Of a stretch of DNA of 64,000 nt, positions 9,371-17,056 are shown piece by piece (positions within the stretch are counted from its first letter, which is position 1; every line of letters begins with the position of its first letter). The stretch is from Marinomonas fungiae (GTDB lineage: Bacteria > Pseudomonadota > Gammaproteobacteria > Pseudomonadales > Marinomonadaceae). Position numbers and translations under genes: made by a program. A model generated the notes under the pieces. The model saw nothing but the letters and a program-made list of their open reading frames with translations, had not been told where the DNA came from and did no database searches. The stretch covers positions 186,001 to 250,000 of the forward strand of contig NZ_LIQF01000002.1 in NCBI RefSeq assembly GCF_001418205.1, written 5' to 3'.

Positions 9371-9388
9371 CGCTTAGAGGTGCATGAC

Positions 9389-9682
9389 ATGGAGCAGATT
9401 GAATTATTTCACATCGACAGCCCATGTCGTGGCATTTGTGAGTCAAGTAGCAAAGGTTACTGCAAAGGTTGTTTGCGTAGCCGAGAAGAGCGTTTTCATT
9501 GGCATGAAATGAACGATGGGCAAAAACGTCAAGTGATTCAGTTGTGTCGTAGTCGCTGGCAACGCATCTTGAAAGCGAAGCAAGATCGTTTAGATGAGCT
9601 AAGTGATAAAAACCTGCCTTATGGTATGGAAGGCGAAGACGTGCAAGACCTCTTCGCCACTCCCATGTCTTCCGAACACTAA
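9389..9682 (+). CDS. DUF1289 domain protein
   Basis: A 97-residue cysteine-rich protein of the DUF1289 family. The conserved opening SPCRGIC then YCKGCLRSREE (residues about 11-35) contains four cysteines spaced like a metal-binding knuckle, followed by the family's W-x-x-M segment. The start is placed at the ATG at 9389, which has GAGG eight bases upstream, not at the GTG nine bases before it. It follows the lipoprotein gene by 18 bases and probably shares its transcript. Its end overlaps the end of the convergent radA gene by four bases. The role of the family is unknown. Confidence 0.8.
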   Translation: MEQIELFHIDSPCRGICESSSKGYCKGCLRSREERFHWHEMNDGQKRQVIQLCRSRWQRILKAKQDRLDELSDKNLPYGMEGEDVQDLFATPMSSEH

Positions 9683-11064
9683 CCAAAAATCGCATCAAGT
9701 GCTTCGGATAAGCGTTCAACGCCCACCACCGTCATGCCCTCGATAGGTTTCTTAGGACAATTACCTTTTGGCACCACAGCACGTTTAAAGCCGTGTTTGG
9801 CGGCTTCGCTGATGCGCTCTTGACCAGATGGTACCGGACGAATCTCGCCAGACAGACCCACTTCCCCTAATACCACTAAATCATGTGGCAGTACTTGATC
9901 ACGGAAGCTTGATACTACCGCGGCAATAGCCGCCAAATCGGCAGACGTTTCTAATACCTTGACCCCTCCGACCACGTTCAGGTACACATCCTGATCGGCG
10001 GTCATTAAACCACCGTGTTTGTGCAAAACGGCTAATAGCATCGACAGACGATTATGGTCAAAGCCCACGGTGACACGACGTGGATTTCCCAGTGCCGAAT
10101 CATCAACAAGTGCCTGAAGCTCGACCAGTAAAGGTCGTGTGCCTTCCCAAACCACCATCACAAGACTGCCTGCGGCGGGGTGTTTGGAGCGGTTTAAGAA
10201 AATAGAACTTGGGTTCTTTACTTCTTTCAGGCCGTTTTCCAACATGGCAAAGACGCCGAGTTCGTTGACAGCCCCAAAACGGTTTTTCATGCCCCTTAGG
10301 GTACGAAAACGGGAGTCCTCTGAGCCTTCTAGCAGCACGGAACAATCGACCATATGTTCTAAGACCTTTGGTCCTGCTAAGGTACCGTCTTTAGTCACGT
10401 GGCCCACCAGCAGCACCGTGGTTTGGGTTTGCTTGGCGAAACGCGTCAGCACTGCCGCGCTTTCACGTACTTGAGACACGCTGCCGGGGGCCGACTCAAT
10501 ACCGTCTAAATGCATTACCTGAATAGAGTCGATGACCATAACTTTTGGACGTACTTGCTCTACCACTGCAAGAATGCCTTCTACACTGGTTTCAGACAGC
10601 ATTTTTAGATTTTTGGTTGGCAAGCCTAAGCGATGGGCACGCATCGCGACTTGTTGCAAAGATTCCTCACCGGTCACATATAAAGCGCTTTGCTGTTGCG
10701 CCAGCCAGCACATGGTTTGCAATAACAGAGTACTTTTCCCCGCCCCAGGATGCCCCCCAATCAGTACGACGCCTCCGGGGACTAAACCGCCGCCGAGGAC
10801 TCGGTCAAATTCACTAGCCCCTGAGCTAAACCGCGGCATATCGCCAAGGTCAACTTCGGACAGGTCTTGAATCCCTGTGGTGGCCCCAGCATAGCCTTTA
10901 CGCCCCGCTTCTTGGGTGGCTGCCACGCGAGCCGAGGTTTTGCCCGTGCTGACTTTGAACTCTTGTAAGCTGTTCCATGCGCCGCAGGCCTGACATTGGC
11001 CTTGCCATTTTGCGTAGTCTGCGCCGCATTCGTTGCAGACAAAGGCGGATTTTGCTTTTGCCAT
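9679..11064 (-). CDS. radA: DNA repair protein RadA
   Basis: A 461-residue RadA (Sms), a RecA-family ATPase that drives branch migration of recombination intermediates. Residues 10-27 are the four-cysteine zinc finger (C10, C13, C24, C27). Walker A is GGHPGAGKST around residues 103-112. The RadA-specific KNRFG motif is present in RGMKNRFGAVNELG, and the C-terminal Lon-protease-like domain follows (VVGGVKVLETSADLAAIAAV; GEVGLSGEIRPVP). ATG start. Length is typical. It follows the GNAT-nitrilase gene on the same strand, separated by a terminator. Confidence 0.97.
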   Translation of the reverse strand: MAKAKSAFVCNECGADYAKWQGQCQACGAWNSLQEFKVSTGKTSARVAATQEAGRKGYAGATTGIQDLSEVDLGDMPRFSSGASEFDRVLGGGLVPGGVVLIGGHPGAGKSTLLLQTMCWLAQQQSALYVTGEESLQQVAMRAHRLGLPTKNLKMLSETSVEGILAVVEQVRPKVMVIDSIQVMHLDGIESAPGSVSQVRESAAVLTRFAKQTQTTVLLVGHVTKDGTLAGPKVLEHMVDCSVLLEGSEDSRFRTLRGMKNRFGAVNELGVFAMLENGLKEVKNPSSIFLNRSKHPAAGSLVMVVWEGTRPLLVELQALVDDSALGNPRRVTVGFDHNRLSMLLAVLHKHGGLMTADQDVYLNVVGGVKVLETSADLAAIAAVVSSFRDQVLPHDLVVLGEVGLSGEIRPVPSGQERISEAAKHGFKRAVVPKGNCPKKPIEGMTVVGVERLSEALDAIFG

Positions 11065-11110
11065 GACTGATTGGTTCCTAATTTTAATGACGTAAAAACG
11101 ACAGAAACAA

Positions 11111-11136
11111 AACAGCCGCTAGGGCTAGCGGCTGTT
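11111..11136 (-). terminator. Intrinsic terminator of the GNAT-nitrilase gene
   Basis: A ten-base-pair perfect stem (AACAGCCGCT / AGCGGCTGTT) with a six-base loop; on the minus strand it runs into TTTTGTTTCTG. It lies 40 bases beyond the stop of the upstream gene and before radA. Confidence 0.88.
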
Positions 11137-11177
11137 AGATGGAGTCCCTGATAGCAATATGGTATCAAAGAGTCGGC

Positions 11178-12707
11178 TTATTTTCTGTTCCAAGTGATGG
11201 AGTATAAATCCAAGCGGCGGTCTTTTAGGTTATTCACTGAACCTTCACTGCGTACTAGCTTAAGTTTATCCAAGTCCAAATCCGAGAACATTAACATCTC
11301 AGTGTTAGGTGTCGTTTCAGCCATGGTCGCATCGTGCGGGAAAGCAAAGTCAGAAGGTGAGAACACCGCTGCTTGAGAATACTGAACATCCAAGTTCTCA
11401 ACCTGAGGTAAGTTGCCACAACTACCACAAATGACAACATAACATTCGTTCTCAATGGCGCGAGCTTGAGCACAACGGCGCACACGTAGGTAACCATTTT
11501 TGGTATCGGTCCAGAATGGTACGAACAGAATGTCCATATCTTGTGAAGCCAAATGGCGACCAAGTTCAGGGAACTCTACGTCATAACAAATTAGGATACC
11601 AACACGTCCGGCATCGGTATCCCAGACGCGCACTTCATCACCGCCTTCGATGACCCAGTCACGGCGTTCGTGTGGTGTGATGTGAATCTTACGTTGCTCT
11701 TCAATGGTTCCGTCACGGCGACACAGGTAGCTGGAGTTGTACATAACATCGTCTTCGATCAATGGCATAGAGCCGGTGATGATGTTGATGTTGTAGCTGA
11801 CCGCTAGCTGAGACATTTCGCTGACAAAGCGATCCGTGAATGAAGCCAAGAAACGAATCGCTTCTGTTTGATTGGTCTGATCCGGCGCCAAGCCCATTAA
11901 CGGGGCATTGAAAAACTCAGGGAAGAGAGCGAAGTCACTCTTGTAGCTCGATAACGCATCAATAAAGTATTCCACTTGCTTGAGCAATTCTTCAACGCTG
12001 TCCACTTCACGCATTTGCCATTGTACCGCACCAATACGAACTTGGGTTTTACGGTATTCCAGTACCGTATCTTTTTCCGGCTCGTAAAAGATGTTTTTCC
12101 ATTCAAGTAGGGTCGCGTAGCCGCGTGACTTTTCGTCTTCTGGTAGGTATTTAGTCAAAAGGCGCGTGACTTGGAAGTCGTTTGATAATTGGAACGTTAG
12201 GATAGGGTCGTAGATTTTACGACGGTCAACCGCTTCCAAGTATTCGGCAGGTGTCATTTCATCTGCGTGTTGGTAGTAGTTTGGAATACGGCCACCAGCA
12301 AGAATGGCGATCAGGTTTTCTTGGCGGCACAACTCCTTACGGGCTTCATAGAGACGACGTCCTAGGCGATAGCCACGGTAATCTGGATCAATCAAGACGT
12401 CTAGACCGTATAGAGCATCACCATCTTCATCGTGGTGAATGCGTTCACGCTGGTCGACTAAGTCATCGTATGTGTGCGGGTTACTGAAGCGCTGATAATT
12501 GACTTTCACCGCGAGCGCCATACCAACGATTTTGTCGTGGTCAACCAAACAAATCTGACCGTCAGGTAGGTCTTTAATCAAGTTGTGAATTGTGTGTTTG
12601 GGCCATGATCCACCAATATCGTGGTAGATACGGTCCATTAATTCTTTAACTTGTGGGTAGTCATCCAAGGTTAAGTTGCGGATCTTTAAATGTAGATCTT
12701 CCAACAT
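11178..12707 (-). CDS. Fused GNAT acetyltransferase and carbon-nitrogen hydrolase
   Basis: A 509-residue two-domain protein. Residues about 8-180 are a GNAT N-acetyltransferase (DYRGYRLGRRLYEARKEL is the acetyl-CoA pyrophosphate-binding motif). Residues about 222-505 are a nitrilase-superfamily carbon-nitrogen hydrolase whose catalytic triad is visible: E264 in LFPEFFNAPLMG, K340 in EEQRKIHITPHE and C374 in GILICYDVEFPE. The fusion is found widely in bacteria; the substrate is not established to my knowledge, but an amide or an N-acylated amine is plausible. ATG start with GGAG five bases upstream. It is a single-gene unit with its own terminator. Confidence 0.92.
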   Translation of the reverse strand: MLEDLHLKIRNLTLDDYPQVKELMDRIYHDIGGSWPKHTIHNLIKDLPDGQICLVDHDKIVGMALAVKVNYQRFSNPHTYDDLVDQRERIHHDEDGDALYGLDVLIDPDYRGYRLGRRLYEARKELCRQENLIAILAGGRIPNYYQHADEMTPAEYLEAVDRRKIYDPILTFQLSNDFQVTRLLTKYLPEDEKSRGYATLLEWKNIFYEPEKDTVLEYRKTQVRIGAVQWQMREVDSVEELLKQVEYFIDALSSYKSDFALFPEFFNAPLMGLAPDQTNQTEAIRFLASFTDRFVSEMSQLAVSYNINIITGSMPLIEDDVMYNSSYLCRRDGTIEEQRKIHITPHERRDWVIEGGDEVRVWDTDAGRVGILICYDVEFPELGRHLASQDMDILFVPFWTDTKNGYLRVRRCAQARAIENECYVVICGSCGNLPQVENLDVQYSQAAVFSPSDFAFPHDATMAETTPNTEMLMFSDLDLDKLKLVRSEGSVNNLKDRRLDLYSITWNRK

Positions 12708-12790
12708 ACAGTCTCCATAAAGGTGCTATCGATATTAAGACTATAACGTACTTTGATAGCGACTTTGCAAATGTTGTGGGGTGAAATATG

Positions 12791-12818
12791 AAAAACCCTC
12801 GCAAGGGCGAGGGTTTTT
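12791..12818 (-). terminator. Intrinsic terminator of glnK-amtB
   Basis: A twelve-base-pair stem (AAAAACCCTCGC / GCGAGGGTTTTT) with a four-base loop. The T-run on the minus strand and its position 27 bases after the amtB stop make it the operon terminator. Confidence 0.92.
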
Positions 12819-12844
12819 CAAGGAGAGACTATAATCGTTAGCGA

Positions 12845-14110
12845 TTATTTTTTGCTGAACTCTGGGTAAGCTTCCATACCACATTCAGAGATATCAACAC
12901 CTTCGTACTCTTCTTCTTCAGAAACGCGTACACCCATGATGGCTTTGATAACCAACCAAACTACTAAGCTTGTAGCGAATACCCAAACGAAGATCGTTAG
13001 TGCGCCAGCGATTTGACCAGAGAAAGATGCACCGTCATTCGTTAGTGGCACGGCTAGTAGTCCCCAAAGACCCACGACACCGTGAACAGAAATCGCACCC
13101 ACTGGATCGTCAATTTTTAGTTTATCAAGTGCTAGGATAGACGTTACAACAATCAGACCACCTGCGACACCGATTAGCGTTGCACCCAGTGCAGAAGGCG
13201 TAGATGGCTCAGCAGTGATGGCTACTAGACCTGCTAGGGCACCGTTTAGAAGCATGGTTAGATCCGCTTTACCAAATAGGATTCGAGCTAGCATCAAGGC
13301 CGCTACGGCACCACCGGCTGCGGCAGCATTCGTGTTTAGGAACACCATGGCAACCGAGTTAGCGCTAGTGACATCGCCAAGTTTTAGTACAGAGCCACCA
13401 TTGAAACCAAACCAACCCATCCAAAGGATGAAGGTACCTAGTGTGGCTAGCGGTAGATTAGCACCAGGAATCGCACGGATTTCACCGTTAGGACCGTATT
13501 TACCTTTACGAGCACCTAGTACCAACACACCAGCAAGTGCTGCTGCAGCACCGGCCATGTGTACGATGCCTGAACCGGCGAAGTCAGAGAAGCCCATATC
13601 GCCTAGGCTGTACATACCGAATACATCGTTACCGCCCCAAGTCCAAGAACCTTCTAGTGGGTAGATAACACCTGTCATCACGACTGCAAACGCTAAGAAT
13701 GACCAAAGTTTCATACGCTCAGCGACCGCACCCGAAACGATAGACATTGCTGTTGCAACGAATACCACTTGGAAGAAGAAATCAGAAGCGCCAGAGTAAA
13801 TTGAACCACCTTCGAAGCCGCCTTCACGACCAGCAAAGTCAGTTAGAGTAGAGGCTACGTCTACGTCTTGGATACCAGATAAGAACCAAGTGCCACCGTA
13901 CATGATGGCATAGCCGCATACCAAGTACATGATACAAGAGATCGCAAACAGCGCGACGTTCTTAGTTAGGATTTCTGTGGTGTTTTTGGCACGTACTAGA
14001 CCTGCTTCCAACATGGCAAAGCCTGCCGCCATCCACATAACCAGCGCGCCACACACCAAGAAGTAAAAGGTGTCCATGGCATATTGTAAGTGAAAAATTT
14101 GATCTTGCAT
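12845..14110 (-). CDS. amtB: Ammonium transporter AmtB
   Basis: A 421-residue Amt family channel of the inner membrane, with eleven predicted helices. The twin pore histidines are in the expected contexts, GIVHMAGAAAALAG and ISVHGVVGLWG, and the family signature DFAGSGIVHMAG is intact. The C-terminal tail (residues about 395-421), which contacts the PII protein, is present and ends in EEYEGVDISECGMEAYPEFSKK-like acidic sequence. No cleavable signal peptide is obvious. It lies 39 bases after glnK in a two-gene operon; GlnK blocks the channel when nitrogen is plentiful. Confidence 0.97.
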   Translation of the reverse strand: MQDQIFHLQYAMDTFYFLVCGALVMWMAAGFAMLEAGLVRAKNTTEILTKNVALFAISCIMYLVCGYAIMYGGTWFLSGIQDVDVASTLTDFAGREGGFEGGSIYSGASDFFFQVVFVATAMSIVSGAVAERMKLWSFLAFAVVMTGVIYPLEGSWTWGGNDVFGMYSLGDMGFSDFAGSGIVHMAGAAAALAGVLVLGARKGKYGPNGEIRAIPGANLPLATLGTFILWMGWFGFNGGSVLKLGDVTSANSVAMVFLNTNAAAAGGAVAALMLARILFGKADLTMLLNGALAGLVAITAEPSTPSALGATLIGVAGGLIVVTSILALDKLKIDDPVGAISVHGVVGLWGLLAVPLTNDGASFSGQIAGALTIFVWVFATSLVVWLVIKAIMGVRVSEEEEYEGVDISECGMEAYPEFSKK

Positions 14111-14149
14111 GTTTCGCCCCCCTAAAGGCTTGTAAGATTGAAGCAGTCC

Positions 14150-14518
<369 letters not shown>

Positions 14519-14548
14519 TTATGTCGTATCGCAGGTAATTGGGTATAT

Positions 14549-14563
14549 TCAATATGTGTGCCA
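14549..14563 (-). promoter_or_regulatory. Probable sigma-54 promoter of glnK-amtB
   Basis: On the minus strand the sequence TGGCAC-ACATA-TTGA matches the sigma-54 consensus TGGCAC-N5-TTGC except for the last base. It lies about 60 bases before the glnK ATG. An NtrC-like enhancer lies roughly 125 bases further upstream, which is the usual geometry. Confidence 0.65.
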
Positions 14564-14682
14564 GCTTTGAAATCCGTGCCATAAAATCGTGCAAAGCCTT
14601 ATCCAGTAAGCCTTGTAAAGAAATGGTGAGCTTGGATGCGTATTTGCCTCCCAATAAGAACGATCTAATAATATGGTGCGCT

Positions 14683-14699
14683 GGCACTGAGTTGGTGCA
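14683..14699. promoter_or_regulatory. Candidate NtrC binding site
   Basis: The sequence contains GCAC, seven bases, GTGC, in the form GCACTGAGTTGGTGC, which fits the NtrC consensus GCACC-N5-GGTGC with one mismatch in the left arm. It lies about 200 bases upstream of glnK. The rest of the 14,495-14,951 gap shows no gene. Confidence 0.6.
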
Positions 14700-14951
14700 A
14701 TGAGGGTTTGGAATAGGATATTTACGCTCTATGCAGAACTATTTGGTTGTTTTTTCTAGTTTTACAGAGTAATTGTCTGCCCTAATGGGGGGCGAAATCT
14801 ATTTTTTAGCGATCTCTTAGTGATCATGCTCCTTTGAAGCTGCACTCTATCGACGCATTTCTCCTATTAGAGTTGAGGTGGAATTGTGTAAAGACATAAT
14901 GCTACTGAGCATTTTATAATGAGGTACATCCTGCAAACGAATGAGGCAGCA

Positions 14952-15197
14952 ATGATTGATCAATTTATTAAGCAACTAGGTACTGGATTAGAACAGGCGG
15001 CGAGCACCTTAGGTAAACTTCCTGCGGAAGAAATCCAAGCTCAGCTACAACAGGTAGCAAAAGACACGCTGACCAAAATGGATTTGGTAACCCGTGAAGA
15101 GTTTGAAGTGCAAGCTGCGATGCTGCAAAAGTACCGTGAGAAGTTAGCGCAACTAGAAGCGCGCTTGGCTGAACTTGAGCAAACCGAGCAGAAGTAA
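14952..15197 (+). CDS. ubiK: Ubiquinone biosynthesis accessory factor UbiK (YqiC/BMFP family)
   Basis: An 81-residue protein with an amphipathic N-terminus and a strong C-terminal coiled coil (residues about 50-78, AAMLQKYREKLAQLEARLAE). This is the BMFP/YqiC pattern; in Escherichia coli UbiK binds UbiJ and assists late steps of aerobic ubiquinone synthesis. The start is the ATG at 14952, with GAGG upstream and the family-like opening MIDQFIKQLG; an in-frame ATG 33 bases earlier adds residues with no family character. It is divergent from glnK. Confidence 0.85.
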   Translation: MIDQFIKQLGTGLEQAASTLGKLPAEEIQAQLQQVAKDTLTKMDLVTREEFEVQAAMLQKYREKLAQLEARLAELEQTEQK

Positions 15198-15205
15198 CCG
15201 AGAGG

Positions 15206-15421
15206 TTACTTCCAACCCTGTTGCCAGTGATCATCGAGTAATGTTTGCCAAGGTTGCTGGTAAGTATTCTTGGTGTACACTGCTTCAAGGACAACATCGA
15301 TCACCACGTCTTTCTCATCGCGAATCAGCTCGGTGACGATAAAATGCTTCTCTTTATTTTTGGGGACTTTGGCGGTCCACTTAGAGTGCAACAATTTATT
15401 AGGATTCAACTTTTGGGTCAT
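15206..15421 (-). CDS. Small Trp-rich protein (TIGR02450 family)
   Basis: A 71-residue protein with the family pattern NPNKLLHSKWTA followed by PKNKEKHFIVTELI and a C-terminal stretch containing paired tryptophans (HWQQGWK). Function is unknown to me. The ATG at 15421 is preceded by GGAGG five bases away; a GTG twelve bases upstream lies before that site and is not used. It converges with ubiK (8 bases between the ends) and is divergent from the comM gene. Confidence 0.85.
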   Translation of the reverse strand: MTQKLNPNKLLHSKWTAKVPKNKEKHFIVTELIRDEKDVVIDVVLEAVYTKNTYQQPWQTLLDDHWQQGWK

Positions 15422-15491
15422 AACTACCTCCACATAAGGATACGTGTGGAATAAAAAGTTGGATGCCTTGGCGAATAATCAAGGAGTGATA

Positions 15492-17009
15492 ATGAGCCTA
15501 GCGACTATCTATAGCCGTGCCCGTGTTGGCGTATCGGCGCCTTTGGTGACTGTGGAAACTCATATTTCCAATGGCCTGCCATCTTTGAATATTGTGGGGT
15601 TGCCTGAGGCAGCGGTACGCGAAGCGAAAGATCGCGTGCGCAGCGCCATCATCAACAGCAAGTTTGAGTTTCCCCTACGTCGTATCACCATTAATCTCGC
15701 GCCTGCAGACTTACCCAAAGAGGGCGGTCGCTACGATTTGGCCATTGCCATCAGTATTTTGTTGGCCTCAGGACAATTAGGGGAAATGGAACTGCGCGAT
15801 GCTGAGTTTGTCGGCGAGCTCGCGTTGTCTGGGGATTTACGTGGTATTCCGGGCGTTTTGCCATCGGCTATGGCTGCTAAAGAAGCGCAGCGCAAAATGA
15901 TCGTGCCTGCGGACAATCGTAATGAAGCTGGCTTAGTGGATCATGAGGTGTATTTTGCCCATCATTTAACGCAGGTTACGGCGGCCTTAATTAATAAAGC
16001 GACATTATCGCGTTGCACGGCAGAAGTGATACAAGCCAGTGATACGACATTGATTAAAGATATGGCCGATGTCAAAGGGCAATACCAAGCTCGACGCGCA
16101 TTAGAGGTGGCAGCGGCTGGTAGTCATAATTTACTTTTCGTCGGACCTGCTGGCACCGGTAAAACCATGTTGGCGTCTCGTTTACCCGGCATTATGCCAC
16201 GCATGACTGAGTCAGAGGCTTTAGAAGTCGCAGCCGTGCAATCAGTTTCTGGGCGCAAAATGGGAGTCGACTGGCATTGGTCTGAACGCCCGTTTCGAAG
16301 CCCACACCATTCGAGCTCTGCGGCTGCGCTCGTTGGCGGTGGCTCAATTCCCAAACCCGGCGAAGCCTCACTGAGTCACTGTGGCGTTTTATTCTTGGAC
16401 GAACTGCCCGAGTTTGACCGAAAAGTGTTAGAAGTGTTGCGCGAACCCTTGGAAAATGGCGAAGTGCACTTGTCCCGAGCACGAGGCCAAGTATCCTATC
16501 CTGCGCGATTTCAATTGGTGGCGGCGATGAATGCGAGCAATGAAGCCTACAGCGGCAGTGCTGATTATTATCAATCCAGTGCCAGTCAAAAATATCTACG
16601 CAAACTCTCGGCGCCCTTTCTTGACCGTATTGACTTGCATGTGGAAGTGCCCCCTTTACCTACGGAAGTATTAGTGAACCAAAACGAGGTCGGCGAGCCG
16701 AGCGCTGCGGTGCGTGCTCGTGTCGAAGCGGCGGTCGCACGACAGCGTGCGCGCCAAGGCGTGCAAAATGCCCACTTAAGTGGTCGTGAACTGGAGCGTA
16801 TTTGTGCTTTAACTGATGCCGACAAGCACTTTATGCAGCAGGCATTAGAGCGTTTAAAACTCTCCGCCCGCGCCTATCATAGGGTATTGCGGGTGGCGCT
16901 AACGTTGGCGGATTTGGAAGGAGTGACTGTCGAGCGTAAGCATCTAATGGAATCCTTAAGCTATCGCAAGATGGAGAAAACCCTCGCCACAGTAGTGGGA
17001 GGAGGGTAG
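15492..17009 (+). CDS. comM: ComM/YifB family AAA+ helicase (Mg-chelatase-like)
   Basis: A 505-residue hexameric AAA+ protein. The N-terminal LonC/S5-like domain runs to about residue 165. Walker A is GPAGTGKT near residues 218-225, Walker B is LFLDELPEF, and the Mg-chelatase C-terminal region (LSARAYHRVLRVALTLADLE) follows. In naturally competent bacteria ComM drives branch migration while transformed DNA is integrated; in other species the role is less clear. The start is the ATG at 15492 because AAGGAG lies five bases upstream; an in-frame ATG 48 bases earlier has no such site. Length is standard. Confidence 0.93.
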   Translation: MSLATIYSRARVGVSAPLVTVETHISNGLPSLNIVGLPEAAVREAKDRVRSAIINSKFEFPLRRITINLAPADLPKEGGRYDLAIAISILLASGQLGEMELRDAEFVGELALSGDLRGIPGVLPSAMAAKEAQRKMIVPADNRNEAGLVDHEVYFAHHLTQVTAALINKATLSRCTAEVIQASDTTLIKDMADVKGQYQARRALEVAAAGSHNLLFVGPAGTGKTMLASRLPGIMPRMTESEALEVAAVQSVSGRKMGVDWHWSERPFRSPHHSSSAAALVGGGSIPKPGEASLSHCGVLFLDELPEFDRKVLEVLREPLENGEVHLSRARGQVSYPARFQLVAAMNASNEAYSGSADYYQSSASQKYLRKLSAPFLDRIDLHVEVPPLPTEVLVNQNEVGEPSAAVRARVEAAVARQRARQGVQNAHLSGRELERICALTDADKHFMQQALERLKLSARAYHRVLRVALTLADLEGVTVERKHLMESLSYRKMEKTLATVVGGG

Positions 17010-17014
17010 AACAA

Positions 17015-17040
17015 AAGTGTGTGGCGCAGGCCACACACTT
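17015..17040. terminator. Terminator between comM and the TonB receptor gene
   Basis: An eleven-base-pair perfect stem (AAGTGTGTGGC / GCCACACACTT) with a four-base loop. On the minus strand it is followed by TTTGTTC, so it terminates the iron operon; the plus-strand side has only a weak U-run. Confidence 0.85.
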
Positions 17041-17056
17041 AACTAAGACAAACGAT

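Noticed and set aside
9285..9719. 144-residue minus-strand frame covering the end of the lipoprotein and all of the DUF1289 gene
   Set aside because: It opposes two plausible genes with family signatures and has none of its own.
13215..13664. 149-residue plus-strand frame antisense to amtB
   Set aside because: It lies wholly inside a strongly conserved gene, is rich in Pro, Ala and Ser as expected from reversed hydrophobic codons, and has no ribosome binding site I could support.
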